Positions 11,344 to 22,899 of a DNA stretch of 64,000 nucleotides are shown here, in pieces; the first letter of the stretch is position 1, and each line of letters begins with the position of its first letter. The position numbers were made by a program, and so were the translations under genes. This DNA comes from Aotearoamyces nothofagi (Eukaryota > Ascomycota > Leotiomycetes > Leotiales > Tympanidaceae): NCBI GenBank assembly GCA_015345905.1, contig JADDTR010000018.1:602241-666240 (forward strand), read 5' to 3'. The notes under the pieces are model-generated. The model saw only the letters and a list, made by a program, of their open reading frames with translations, was not told where the DNA came from and did not search any database.

Positions 11344-12271
11344 TTATAGGAAAGCAAGAGCAGCCATCAGGAGACCCATGAGGCCACTAGCTGAGCCGAC
11401 ATGGACATTGGAGGCGGCACCTGTGAAAGCGGCTGTGGAGGTAGAAGTGCCGGCCGATGCGGTAGTGCTGGCAGTGGTCTTTGCAGTTGCAGTGGAGGCA
11501 ACGGCAGTTGGTACAGTTACAGTGACAGTTGAACCAGCACCGCTCGCGCAGGCCGTGCAGACCGTAGTGTAGACGGTGACTGGGACGGTTGCGCTGGTCT
11601 TGTCAGTGCAGCCACACTCGGTCTCGGTGACAGTTCCAGTGTAGGTGATGGTGGTAAGACCAGTTGGGCAGACATCAACGTAGACGACTGGGAGAATGTT
11701 AGTCTATGTTGAGAGATTAGGGTATAGTTGATGATAACTTACTAACGGAGGTGGTCACATAGACGGTTCCAACAGCGAGGGCAGTCTTCTCATAGAGGGA
11801 GATGAGAGATCCACCTGCTCCCTGGCGGGCACTGATGGCACGGCGAGCTGTAGCTGGAGCGGGTCCACCAGCAGCCTCAGAGGAGTTTCCTGGAGCAGGA
11901 GTAGAGCAGTAGCTGTCATCTTTGATGCTTGTTCCGTTGGTGATGGCAGTGGCGCAGTAGCAGTTCTCACCGTTGAGACCAGCGAATGTGAAGTCGTCGT
12001 AGCACTCTGCGAGGCAGAGCTCGACGGTCAACACAGTGGAAGTGAGCTCAAGAGTGAAGCCAGTGAAGCCAGCGGTAGAGGGAGGGGCGGCACATCCAAG
12101 GTATTCCCAGCCTGTAACAGAAACAGGGCCGGCGGTGGCAGAGGCGGTGGCACTGGAAGTGGCGGAAGTGGTGGAGCTGTTAGTGAAAGGCGCGGAGGTG
12201 GTGGTCTGGGCAGATGCACCAAAGGCGAGGGCAGCCATGACGGCGCCGGACTTGATCATAGTGGAAAGCAT
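11344..12271 (-). CDS. WSC-domain cell-surface protein, probable GPI anchor
   Basis: Two exons (12271-11743, 11687-11344) give 290 aa. The start MLSTMIKSGAVMAALAFGASA|Q is a good signal peptide. After a Ser/Thr linker comes one WSC carbohydrate-binding domain (about residues 50-130), from GWEYLGCAAP through ECYDDFTFAGLNGENCYCAT with its conserved cysteines. The second half is Thr/Ser/Val-rich with a cysteine cluster (ECGCTDKTS, VCTACASG). It ends in a hydrophobic tail (LMGLLMAALAFL), as for GPI attachment after a small-residue site. Likely a wall-anchored protein; there is no internal transmembrane helix with a cytoplasmic tail, so it is not a Wsc1-type stress sensor. An in-frame upstream ATG at 12427 would bury the signal peptide and is not preferred. 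Confidence 0.85.
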
Positions 12272-15200
12272 GTTAAAAGAGCGACTGGAAGGGGGTGCAA
12301 AGTAAAGACTGTGGGTGATGGTGAAAGAAGAAGTTCTGGAGTGGATGAAGAAGAAAGGTAAGAGGAGGAAAAGGGCCACATAGATATAGAGGTCATGTAA
12401 GATTGGCGCTGCATGGCAAGATTCCACATCAGCTGGGAAAGGAAGCTATCGAGAGATTAAAACCAGACTAAAGCAAAAAGTTGTGGGTTCCACGTCCCCA
12501 AAGGAAGTGTTTGTCAACAGACATTTGGCACTTTCGCATGCTTTTGGCATGCGTGCTGTGGAATTATGATGGTAATGAGACTGAGAAATGTGAGAGATAT
12601 TGCGGTTATGGGGTCTGAGGAATTTGGGTGCCACTGGGAGCCAAGCGAGGCGTGGTGATTGGCGGCCGCCGACTCCATCTCAACAAGCGCGTGCCTCGCC
12701 GACAGAAACATCGACAGAAACATCAACAACACGCGCGAGCGCTGCCGCCGACTCCAGCGCATGTTGGCCGCATGTTGGCTCGGATTTCCTGGAGCACAAT
12801 CTCCATTCGACCCCTGAGCACCGCTATGCTTCCACGGAACTCCTCCTCGGGCATCTCGAGACTCCAGCACTTCGTATCGAGCAGCCGTGCAAGATTGTGC
12901 ATTCCCGCCGCTTCCTTTTCCCCTCGTGAGTGGGTAAATTGTGTTGACATCACAAACAGGTCTCCGATTTGCGGTAAAGCTGATTGGCACGGTACATACA
13001 TATCAACAGTCTACGTAGAGGTACTGTTGTACCGTGAGAATACCGTGGAAATCTGGGCCGCATCGTAAGTTACAAGCAACTTCACCAGTCCGGGACTCAT
13101 GACTGGTAAACACGGGGATCGAGTGGCCTGCAGGCCCTCGCCGCAGTCTCTCGGGATAGCTTCTCGATAATCTCTTTGTAGCAGCGTGCTGTTTGTGTTG
13201 GAATCGCCTAGTAAAATCATACCGGCCTCGGCGAAGGTCAGCAGTAGTACAGTCTTCTCCAGCAGGCCAGCTTCCAGAGTACGTTCAGCTGCATCTTCAT
13301 TCGGCCCACCATACTACTATATGATGCCGGATACCATGGGAGACTATGTCAAAGTTTTCATACTCATAACGCCGCGGGGTCGAGGTTCCAGAGCGGCAAC
13401 CTCGTCCGGATTGGGCTCATCTATCTTGAGTAGAGCTTCATACTCCATGCTCTAAGCCCTAACGCGCATTCTAAGTATAGAGCTTGAGTGCAAGTTGTGC
13501 TACGGGTAAAGTTGCGTCTGAGCCCGGTGTAATCTCCGATGATGAGGCTCAACATTCCTTCCATATGGACCCACCAGCCATTGCACAGATCACACTGTTT
13601 ATCTCTTATACATTCCACACCTTGATGGACTAACTTTCACCTAACAGCGTCAGCATTGGAAATGTTCGGCGAGTGAAGGAGCTGATATCCAACGCTCCAC
13701 TCTTACCATGTGCATGTTTGCAGAAATAACATGAAAATTCAAGGACAAACGGCGTGGCGTAACCAACATCGCTGTTGATATTGACTATCTGCCGGAAGCC
13801 TTGCCCCATGCACTCCAGCATCCGCCAGAATTGTCCAGACCTGACGAGTTAACCATATTTCGAATCTCCAGGACTGCGCGGAAAAGGCATGCACGCAAGC
13901 TCCCTCACTCACTCAACTACGTACTATACTAGTGGCAGGTGCAATTTGTCGGCCATAGTCTTGTCATTTGGAATTTTCGATTTCCATGAACCGGTTTACG
14001 TGCTGTATTGTATCACTGTAGCTCTTAAAAATCAAAATTGCCCTTAGGAAAATAGTCTCCCCCGTTCATTCTGATCTACATGGTAGGGCTTAAGCAGCTT
14101 TAGAAGTGATACTGATCGTGGGGTCAATGCCGCCATCTCTATTCTGATGATGGAATTTTATAGGCATGCAACTGTAGCTAAGCAGGAGACTTAATGTGCT
14201 GTACCTAGTTACCTACCGCCCTAGCCTCCCACAGCCAGCGAGCTTTAGCCCTCTCTTTTCACATAAACAGAGCATCCTTCCTCTCTTTGTGTGGGGATGA
14301 CATCTATCACAAACTTACGGTTAAGCAGGAGAGACATAGTATCTTCCACTACCCGGTCACATGCACCAAGTCACCCCGAAGCCGTGTGACAATTGCTCTG
14401 TACGGTGTCTTAGATGCCTAGGTAGAGCGAGGTAGGGCCAAAGGCGAAAGGCGTGTGTTATTGGCACATCTAACAGAGATTCATCATATAATACGTAATA
14501 TAATATTCTTACTTTGTATGATAGTGATGTGGCATGCAAGATTAATTACTTCCGTTATGGAATTGGTAGACATGAACAGCTTAGGGCTACAGTGAACGTG
14601 GGAGGTATCTCTTGAAGAAACTTCTATATTCAAGTCACGTGCAGGTATACTGGCACGTAACATATACGGCATTTCTTTGCTTAATATCAATCTCACAAAT
14701 ATGCTACCACAAATATGGTATGTTGCTTTCAATAAGAAGTACATTTTTAGCATGCCCTATCAGTTTCGAGCATGCAAAACCAATCATGCAGGGCCGATAT
14801 ACTTTATGATACCGATCCGTAACTGACCAACAGCCATACAAGTCTACACCCCTATACACTAAATGAGAGTACAATTACTCCCCACACCTTATCACCAGAT
14901 ACGGTATTGTAATAGGTACTCTATGGTTTTGTTTTGCGCTTGTTCCTGTACACTTATATATTTTATTCTTTTGGATAATTAAATATTCCTTTGTTACTTA
15001 TTTCGGTATATGACTTTCACATACAAATTACTAATATTATTAAAAATATAAATAAAAAGGATCTATCTATTAGGATATCATGATACTCTACCATAACACG
15101 GTAGGAAGGTATCTGAATACGCTAGATGAGGTTATTGTCAGTTTCTTCACTTTTACGCCCCCCCAAGGTCGTCGTCGATCTTTCAAAGTGATATCACGTG

Positions 15201-15430
15201 ACACTATGCGGGGCTCTAGCAGCATAAGTTGTACCCCTTGCGTCGTTTCACAAATACCAATGGGCTATGATTGGCAGGCCAAGCATTATGAAACATGTTT
15301 ATTTAAGCTGGCTTGATCATCAATGTAGTCGATAAAATCTCTTGATGCTTAGTTCACGAGATACACAGTTAGATATGAGAATGAAAGCCGTTATTTTTCT
15401 GTTAGTTTATTAAACATTCGCATAATGCTT
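12272..15430. other. 3.2-kb stretch with no recognisable gene
   Basis: Only short overlapping frames on both strands, none with family features. 14850-15080 is distinctly AT-rich. CACGTG occurs at 14636 and 15195 (the latter TCACGTGAC). No tRNA, tandem array or transposon protein seen. It could hold a non-coding RNA, or be worn-down sequence. Confidence 0.5.
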
Positions 15431-16787
15431 TTATAGTTCCAAGGTATTGCTCAAGTCATCCCATCGTCCGCTTCGTAAAGGATCGAGCTTTCGAAGCTCA
15501 GCCAGCCAAGCCTCGAGTTCTTGCTTCTCATCAACTCCTGGCGTACGCTCCTCAATCTCACAAAGAGCTAGGGTGTACTCAAGAAGAGCATTATATATCC
15601 ACTTACAGTCCTCTGCACCATCAAGCATATCTCGGAGATCAATCAGCTGTCGATGAAGGTAGTCGATGCGATCTTCTTTGGTGAAGTTCGGGACAATTGT
15701 TGCATGACCGACTGTATCGACGAGCGCTGTCATTAAGAACTGGTAGTAAAACCATAGAGACTGGTCACTTGCATCTGTCCAGAGCGCATTTCTCATCATG
15801 TCGAATTCTGATAATATATTAGTAAGGCCTAAGGTCAAACAGTGAATCGAGTCAAAACCTTCATCTAAGAACTTCCGTCTCGCAGCATCGTCTGCGTTCC
15901 GTTCATCCAATAATCGAGGAATAAGCTTGCTTCGATTGTGCCACGCCGAAAAATTCGAAAGATGGGCATTGACCATTTTCGTTGTGTACGCAAACTCGCC
16001 CTCGACCATACTCTCCCCATTCAATGCTGGACTCTCCAATTGAGTTACCAAAAATCGTCTATAGCCCCAACCATGGAAATTTCGGCTGTCCTTCACGAGC
16101 ATCATGCTCGCAATGGCCAAATCATCTTGCCATAGCCGTCGCGCTGTAGATGTGTCGAGCCGTAGGGTTGCTTGTTGAAGTAGCCATATGCGATAATTCC
16201 ATATCCAGTAGCATTTTGGCCACTGCCGTAGAAGCGGTACGAGAAAGTTTAAGTCATTCTGTATGAGCTCAAGAGTTGTACCATTCCTCCCAGGAGTCGG
16301 GTGGATCGGGCTGGGCTGGGTCGCGTTGAAGGCCTCGGACGAGGTGAAAGTAGAGGAAGAAGGCCTTTCTGAAGGTGCTTTGATAGTGTCGGTTTGAAAA
16401 GTATTCGGCAACAGATTCGAGGGCGACGACAAATCCGATGAGTTTGAGAATAACCCATAGATTAGCAAACGTTTGCGGACGTTCCATATTGTGTAATATT
16501 CGGGGTTCTTTGCTAAGAGTTTCGAGGTAAGCTGTAGGACTTCAGTAGTATACTGACGTTCTGAAATCTGTACATAATCAGTTCTGCTGCAGAGCACTAG
16601 ATACGAGGAAACATACCTTTGTCTCTATGAGCTCAACCAAATTTTTGTAATTCTCAATCTCCAACTGCTCTGCCTGGCGTTGCTTCTCGCTCCTTGGCTC
16701 GGTGGTCGCTGCCCTTGGAGCGCTATGCTGTCTCTTCGATCAGCCGAATTCTACAAATAAACAACGTAAGCTTCATACGCTTGCCAT
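15431..16787 (-). CDS. BET4: Rab geranylgeranyltransferase (type II) alpha subunit
   Basis: Partner of Bet2 in attaching geranylgeranyl groups to Rab GTPases presented by the Rab escort protein. Three exons (16787-16779, 16727-16617, 16567-15431) give 418 aa. The first exon is only nine bases (ATG GCA AGC) and joins to make MASHSAPRAATTEPRSEKQR, the usual fungal start. Five prenyltransferase-alpha repeats are visible: YYTIWNVRKRLL, CYWIWNYRIWLL, NFHGWGYRRFLV, NFSAWHNRSKLI and SLWFYYQFLM. A Ser/Pro-rich insert of about 45 residues (NSSDLSSPSNLLPN onward) separates repeats one and two. No leucine-rich or Ig domain as in the mammalian subunit. Divergent from the AMA1-like gene. Confidence 0.92.
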
Positions 16788-17322
16788 TTTCTGAGTAAAT
16801 ATCTTCGGTTGCACCAAGAATGCCGTTTCCTGTCGAGACGAGCTCGACTGAAGTTCAGGAAGTTAGTTGCGATTACGATAAGCGGCGTTTATGTACGCAC
16901 TGTACAGTATGTACCTATCTGTTGTATCCGAGAATCTGCCAGTGTTCTGCCGGCTGCGACCTGCGTATTCCGACGCGTCTCGCGTCTTGCTCTTGCTCTT
17001 GCTCGCCCTTCTCTTCCTCTACGATCCCACGACCGCGATTCAAGTACTAACCCGCAAATATCACTAACAATTGATAGGAAATATCATATCAGCCGGACAG
17101 CAGTTGTCTTGCTCGACCTGCGAGTTGACCGTCCGGTAATCCTGCTCCGCCATCATTCATTGCCCTGGGATCCACGGTCTTTCTAGGACGTCTTGTCAAT
17201 TGCTATCCACCATATTCTAGCCTGTCATTAATTATCCATAGGCCGTAGGTGGTAGATAGTCTTCTCTGAACTATTGTCAATTATCCAGAGCTTTTATCTC
17301 TGGATTCAACATTCATTTCATC
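16788..17322. other. divergent promoter BET4 / AMA1-like
   Basis: Mixed-composition sequence with a short plus-strand frame (16809-17186) that has no family resemblance. An imperfect repeat of ttatccagagct occurs at 17281 and 17329. Confidence 0.45.
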
Positions 17323-19773
17323 ATGTCATTATCCAGAGCTGGCTTTGCGGCCCATCCTCTTACACCCCCCCCTAGTCCCGAAGACTCAGGCTATGGGTCT
17401 AGTTCATCCTCTGACCGAGATATTCTGGCGTCCACGGATAATTTTGGTATGTGGATTATTCAATGGTGCATAGAAGTGGTGCTTAGCCATTTATACTGAA
17501 ATGCTTACAATAGATCTTGGTGGCCTCTTCAAATATGATCTGTACGTCCCTGATGACGAATTTGACCACGAGACCGACGGCTTGTTACTTCCAATGCCAG
17601 CATCACAAAACGCTATGTTGTCAAGGCCCAAACGCCTTATATCTCCGCCAGCATTGAAGATATCCAATTCTGGCTCCAAACTGAAACTCAATGGCTCTAT
17701 AAGGTCTCCAGACCGTTTCCTTCCTGCAAGAGATTTATCAGATGGCTTCGTATCTGTACACAGATTCAGAACTAATAAAGATCCTCAAATCCTGTCGCCC
17801 TACGAGAAGCTTCTGAGGCATGATGCAGCCAGTTCTGATGCTTTTCGCCCTCATCGAAGCGTGACAAGCCCAAATACGCCTATTTCCTCCAACAGTGCTA
17901 GACGAGTGTCTTCTGCTCCTCGCCCAGGGGGCCCTAGCATACTCACCTTCAATAGAGATATTAACTCTGTAGCTGGCGACCGACAGGTGAGTGTGGGCTC
18001 TATTTGGACCGTCGGTGGTCTCGCTCCTGCAAGTGTTGCAATTTCAAACGGCCGTGGTGGCTTTACTGGTAGTGGCACAACTGCTCCATTATACTCAACC
18101 AAGTTCTTGAATATGGGGCCGAAGGTAGATGAAGAACGTGACGTGCATGAGGGCCGCTTGGCTAAGGCTCTGAACCTTGACCGGACCCAACGGGTATTAA
18201 ACTTCTCTGATCATACCGTCTCTTTAAAATGCAGTGTAGGGAAGTGTAGAAACCGCACAGAGAACACGAAGACAACCTGGAAAGATAATGCGTGGGTTAG
18301 GGAGGGGCGTCCGTTAAGTCCGTACACCAATCTTTTCTTGGTATCCTATACTTGTCTATACAATACTTACTATAATGCAGAAGTCAAGAAACAAGGAGAA
18401 ACGCGCACTCTGCCGACGGCCCCTTTTAAATGAGTTTTCCTGCCATGTAATCGATAATCACTGCTTATGATTGCACAGTTCTTGATGCACCGGCTTTGAG
18501 GGATGATTTTTACTGTTCTGTGCTGGCATACTCGCCTACATGCCACACACTTGCTGTGGGACTTGGTCCCACACTCTACGCCTGGTCCGAGTTACAGGGC
18601 GTCCATCAACTTTACCCTCCCCGCGGGCTTTCACATAGTAGTGATGCTTGGCTTACATCACTTGCCTTCTCGTCTACGCAAGGATGCAAATGCATACTTG
18701 CCTTTGGACGATCAGACGGAATACTTATTCTCCTGTCTCTATACGACAGATTGCTGCCAAGATTTGAGGTGAAGCAGCCGTGCCAAATAGCGTGCCTTAC
18801 ATGGAGGCCAACAGTAACGTTGCGACCTTCGCGAAACCCCTTCAATCCCGGTATTCTTGTTAAAACGGAAGACCTAGTGGTCGGAGATGAAGTCGGCAAT
18901 GTATATTATTATGCCGTGGAGTGGCCAGCTGCATGGGAGGTAGACCAGAACGGCTGGTCTGGTGTGATGATCTTGCTTGCTCGAATATCTATTCACAACC
19001 AGCAAATCTGTGGTCTGGCATGGTCTCATGATGGAATGACACTTGCAACTGGCGGAAACGATAATATTTGCTGTTTGTTTGATGTATTACAAATCCTCCA
19101 GAGCAGAAGTGATGAATCGGAACCGGATGAGCAGACCTTCGCTGGTATTGATGGTGTCCGTGGCACTCAAGCAGTGGTTGGCCGTGGCCGGGTGAAGTCT
19201 ATTCGATCTGGCGCAGAAAAGTATCGTTGGGTACATGGTGCAGCTGTCAAGGCAATTGCGTTCTGCCCCTGGCAAACAGGCCTTGTTGCTACAGGTGGCG
19301 GTAGCAATGATAAATCTATTCACTTCTTCCATACATCATCTGGAGCATCCCTAGCTACAATCAGTGTCGCAGCACAAGTTACTTCACTGATCTGGTCAAC
19401 GACTCGGCGCGAAATAGCAGCAACATTTGGGTATGCCCAGCCCGAACACCCATACCGCATTGCTGTTTTCTCTTGGCCTGAATGTAGACAGGTAGCGGCA
19501 ATTCCATGGGAAGGAGAACATAGAGCTCTTTACGCCATCCCGTACCCTATTGGGCCCAATGAGCATAGGTGCAATCGAGAAGGCGAAAGCACCACAAATC
19601 GGATGTCACAAGAGGGGTGTATTGTAGTGGCTGCTAGCGATGAGAGTGTCAAGTTTCATGAGGTTTGGGGCCCTGGCAACAACGCTACTATAGGAGGAGT
19701 AGGCCTTTTGGGCGGGAGTGATATTCTTGAAGGCATGGAAGGTATCGATAAAGAAGGCGAGATTATTCGTTAA
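17323..19773 (+). CDS. AMA1: APC/C activator, AMA1/fizzy-related WD40 protein; one exon junction unresolved
   Basis: Cdc20/Cdh1-family adaptors recruit substrates to the anaphase-promoting complex. Exon 1 (17323-17446) joins exon 2 at 17514 (STDNF|DLGGLFKYDLYVP). The C-box DRFLPAR is at about residues 108-114, followed by FRTNKDPQILSPYEKLLR. The WD40 propeller (18478-19773) starts VLDAPALRDDFYCSVLAYS and the protein ends in the Ile-Arg (IR) tail that docks on APC/C. The link between them is abnormal. TLPTAPFK (ending 18429) should run into VLDAP across a short intron, but a TGA follows directly and no GT donor exists there. Just upstream, a normal-looking intron (18343-18380) leads to KSRNKEKR in a frame two bases off from TLPTAPFK. 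So there is an indel, a non-canonical splice or gene decay. Family is secure; the AMA1 subtype is likely rather than proven. Confidence 0.72.
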
Positions 19774-20785
19774 GGTGACAAACATGGTAACTAGCACATG
19801 CACTATGTCGCTTCATAGACGAACAAGACTGGCAGATCGCTTGAGTAGAGTTTGAGGACTAGAATATGATACCGTGAGATTTTTCCCCTTTGATATTGAG
19901 TACAATGAGAAGTGATTGTCCTAATCCCGCAGCTTAATAGGAAATATCATGAGTTGTTGAACTGTATTTGAACCACTCCTAGGACTGTACCAGTAGGGAC
20001 GGGGGCGGGTACCCTCACTCCCGCCAGCCTTTTTTCAGCCCTTGACCTGTGAACTTGAGGAGTGATACGATACAGAACCCAAACCATGCTTCATCACGTG
20101 ACTTGAAAGTATTTGACAAATCTACTGCTGGATGATTCCGCAGGATGGGGTGTCAGTGACATGGGTAGACGAACTCTGATCTGGTATTCTGGATAGCAGG
20201 TCGGCCAATTGTTCTTGGATTCGATGCTGGGTTTAGAGCCGGAGGCACGTGGATCTGATGCAGGCACCGGACTCGAGTACCCGTACATAAAATAACTACC
20301 TTACCTTGCCTAGATCAAGAAAGTTGTCCGGGGAGTCTCGCAGCACTCCGGCAGCACTCCAGCCGTACTTTAGGGGCTCCAGAGCCGCTGGCCACTAGCG
20401 AAGCCATTCTCAACCACGTTTTAATGGCCTGAGGCGAGAGGTGCCTTAGGCTGCCTCGTCTAGATACTCGAGTACTTGACTGACCATCCGCTTTGTGGCT
20501 CCGACATCGATCCAGGCCATGCACTCCGTATATTCGGCCCCATGCTGCATCATTATTCTGCACCGTCCTGCACCGCTCTACCCGCTGTAATCGTAAACTC
20601 CATCTTAGCTTTGCTCCTACTTGAGTAGGCAGCACTCAGGTGGGGATAATCGAATCGGCGATCATCCGAACGTCTTGATACTCGTAACTCGAGTGCAGTA
20701 ATATCTTCACCGGCCTCAGCAACGTCTTGTCCACGTGCTCGCTCCATGTGAGTTTTTACCAAATATCCGCGACTACAAATTATGG
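19774..20785. other. intergenic, about 1 kb, between the AMA1-like and phosphatase genes
   Basis: No supported gene. Contains CACGTGAC at 20095 and several ctcgagta/actcgagt words at 20271, 20466 and 20691, which include XhoI-like palindromes. Small minus-strand frames here resemble nothing known. Confidence 0.45.
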
Positions 20786-22587
20786 ATGGCCCCCCAACTA
20801 CGTCCAGCAACCGTTGCTGGTGTTTCTTGGATATTGAAACTCCTCATTGCAGTCGCACTCGTCTTTGTTCTTCAGCTTGCTGTTCTAGAATTTAAAGTCA
20901 TGCGTCCAGACTCTAAATCCAGTTTCATTGTCGCCGCAATGGCGTTTGCTGGCCATGGTTCTGCGGAGGTTGACCTTGGGTGGTACCCGCCGAATTCCAA
21001 CCAAATAAATAACTTGACAAATGTCGTTGACACGACGGGTGTCTACGGTTTCATTTACAACAACTCTTACCCTACGGATGTTCCTTATGGCACTTATAAC
21101 TGGGTGAATATGCCGCATGTCCGCAAGCAGGAATACGTGAAACCAGCCGAAGAATATAAACTGGTATATGTTGAGCTCGTAAGTTATGAATATCTGTAAT
21201 GTATATATCAACCACTGCGTCAGAAATTGATAAAATTCTAGGTCCATCGACACCATAAGCGAACAGTTTATGCCGCAAACTCATTCCCTGTTGAGCCATA
21301 TGAATGGAATTGTGGCGATGAAGGACTCTACTACTACGGACAGCCAGCTACGGGAAACCTGTCGGCACACACATACTGGACGCTATACACGTCTGCCGTC
21401 AATCCCTTCAAGATAACCTCTGGCTTTATTGGGACCTGCGCGTTTCCTCAAATAACCACTGGAGGTTTGGACGACTCATTACAGCATGGCAAGGACCTGT
21501 ATGCTGTATATCATGACCTTCTGCGTTTCATACCAGATGATCCTTCTGGCAATGTCGCATTCCGTGTAACTCAAAATACCATTACTAGTCAGGTGGCGGG
21601 TATGGTCATTAGTGGCATGTTTGACAAACAAGAAAACGTTCCTCTATTAGTCCAAGTATGTATAGTTATCGTTCTGCGGAGAGATATTTACTGACTGGCT
21701 TGAAGAATGCTGATATTGATTCTCTGGAGCCGGCTTACACCTGTGATACCGCGGTAACACTCTACGACACAATCAAGAGTTCGACCATATGGGAAGATCA
21801 TTTGACTGTTGCAGCTTCTTTATATGATACTCTGGATAATATCTCTGGCGTGCTAGCTAACGATTCTAGCTTCCATGTAAGCTTCGATCACTACTATGAC
21901 AACCTTTCAGCACGCCAAGGCCATGACAAGCCTTTGCCTTGCAAGCTCGTTAACGGAGTCAACAGCACTACCTGCGTGACACAAGATCTCGCCAACTACG
22001 TCTACCGCTTTGGGAATTGGGAATATTCTTACATGTACCGTGATGATCCCGCATCTCTAAGTGCGGCCGTAGGAGCATTTGGAGTTTGGGTTGCTGAGCT
22101 TGCAACAAATATCCGCTCCGTGATCGCAGGCAACAGCACCATCATCTACCGTCACAACGTCGCCCATGATGGCAGCGTCTCTAAACTTCTCGCATTCCTG
22201 CAGGTTGATGTCATGGTTTGGCCTGGAATGGGGTCAGAGGTGGTCTTCGAAGTCTACCAAAAGGCTCCGTCCGCTGCTCCCCCATCCCCCGCTCATCCTT
22301 CGACGCTTGTTAAAGTGGCAGCAAAGCCTACCGTCTCTAGCCCAGTCTCCCCTGGAGCGACTTCTGTTGCCACGTCTACCTCCACAGCCGCGTCAAGTAC
22401 GACGAAAATTCCTTGTGGCTATTATGTACGTGTTTTGTGGGGAGGCAAGACTCTGAGGAGTTCAAACCCAACTTTGGGATTGTTGGATTTGGTGCCTCTG
22501 GAAACTCTCCTAGCATACATTGATGGTTTGGTTGGTGTCGGCGGTAGTTTACTAGCAGGGAAATGCAATGGGTCAATTGCTTACTAG
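20786..22587 (+). CDS. Histidine phosphatase (branch 2, acid phosphatase-like), secreted or membrane-anchored
   Basis: Three exons (20786-21178, 21242-21655, 21706-22587) give 562 aa. The catalytic phospho-acceptor motif is RHHKRTVYAANSFP at about residues 134-147, the fungal variant of RHGxRxP. The proton-donor region is HNVAHDGSVSKLLAFLQ. Blocks GTYNWVNMPHVRKQEY, GGLDDSLQHGKDLYAVYHD and SFDHYYDNLSARQ are typical of this fungal family, with several N-glycosylation sequons. The N-terminus has a 20-residue hydrophobic helix (ILKLLIAVALVFVLQLAVLE) that would act as a signal anchor. A second in-frame Met at 20900 would instead give a 524-aa form with a weak cleavable signal. A Ser/Thr/Pro linker and a C-terminal extension follow the domain. 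Substrate unknown. Confidence 0.88.
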
Positions 22588-22899
22588 AAATAGTAGTAGA
22601 GGGTATCTTCTGGTATATATCACAGATAAATAGGATAGAAAATATACATATCTACCACTATTGAGGCACCGGAAAACTCATAGCTGTTGTGTGATCATCA
22701 TGTACAGTGTTGGCTTATCACGTGTTATTACATTGCCTGAGGCTTAACAAAAAGCTCTAGCAATCGCGTCTCCCTTTTTGTTGACGCGACGACAGTACGA
22801 CACAGCTCCAGGATCAACGCCAACCGGAATTGGTTGATTCTCTCGAGTTTTATGTTTCTTAACTTCCGATAGTGACCCTCTTGGGTCAATGACTCTAAA
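22588..22899. other. promoter of the dynactin gene
   Basis: Short gap with a CACGTG at 22719 and otherwise nothing recognised. Confidence 0.45.

Noticed and set aside
12514-13068. Overlapping 146-158 aa frames on both strands
   Set aside because: Arg/His-rich composition, no domain, mutual overlap and no splice support; typical of GC-richer random frames.
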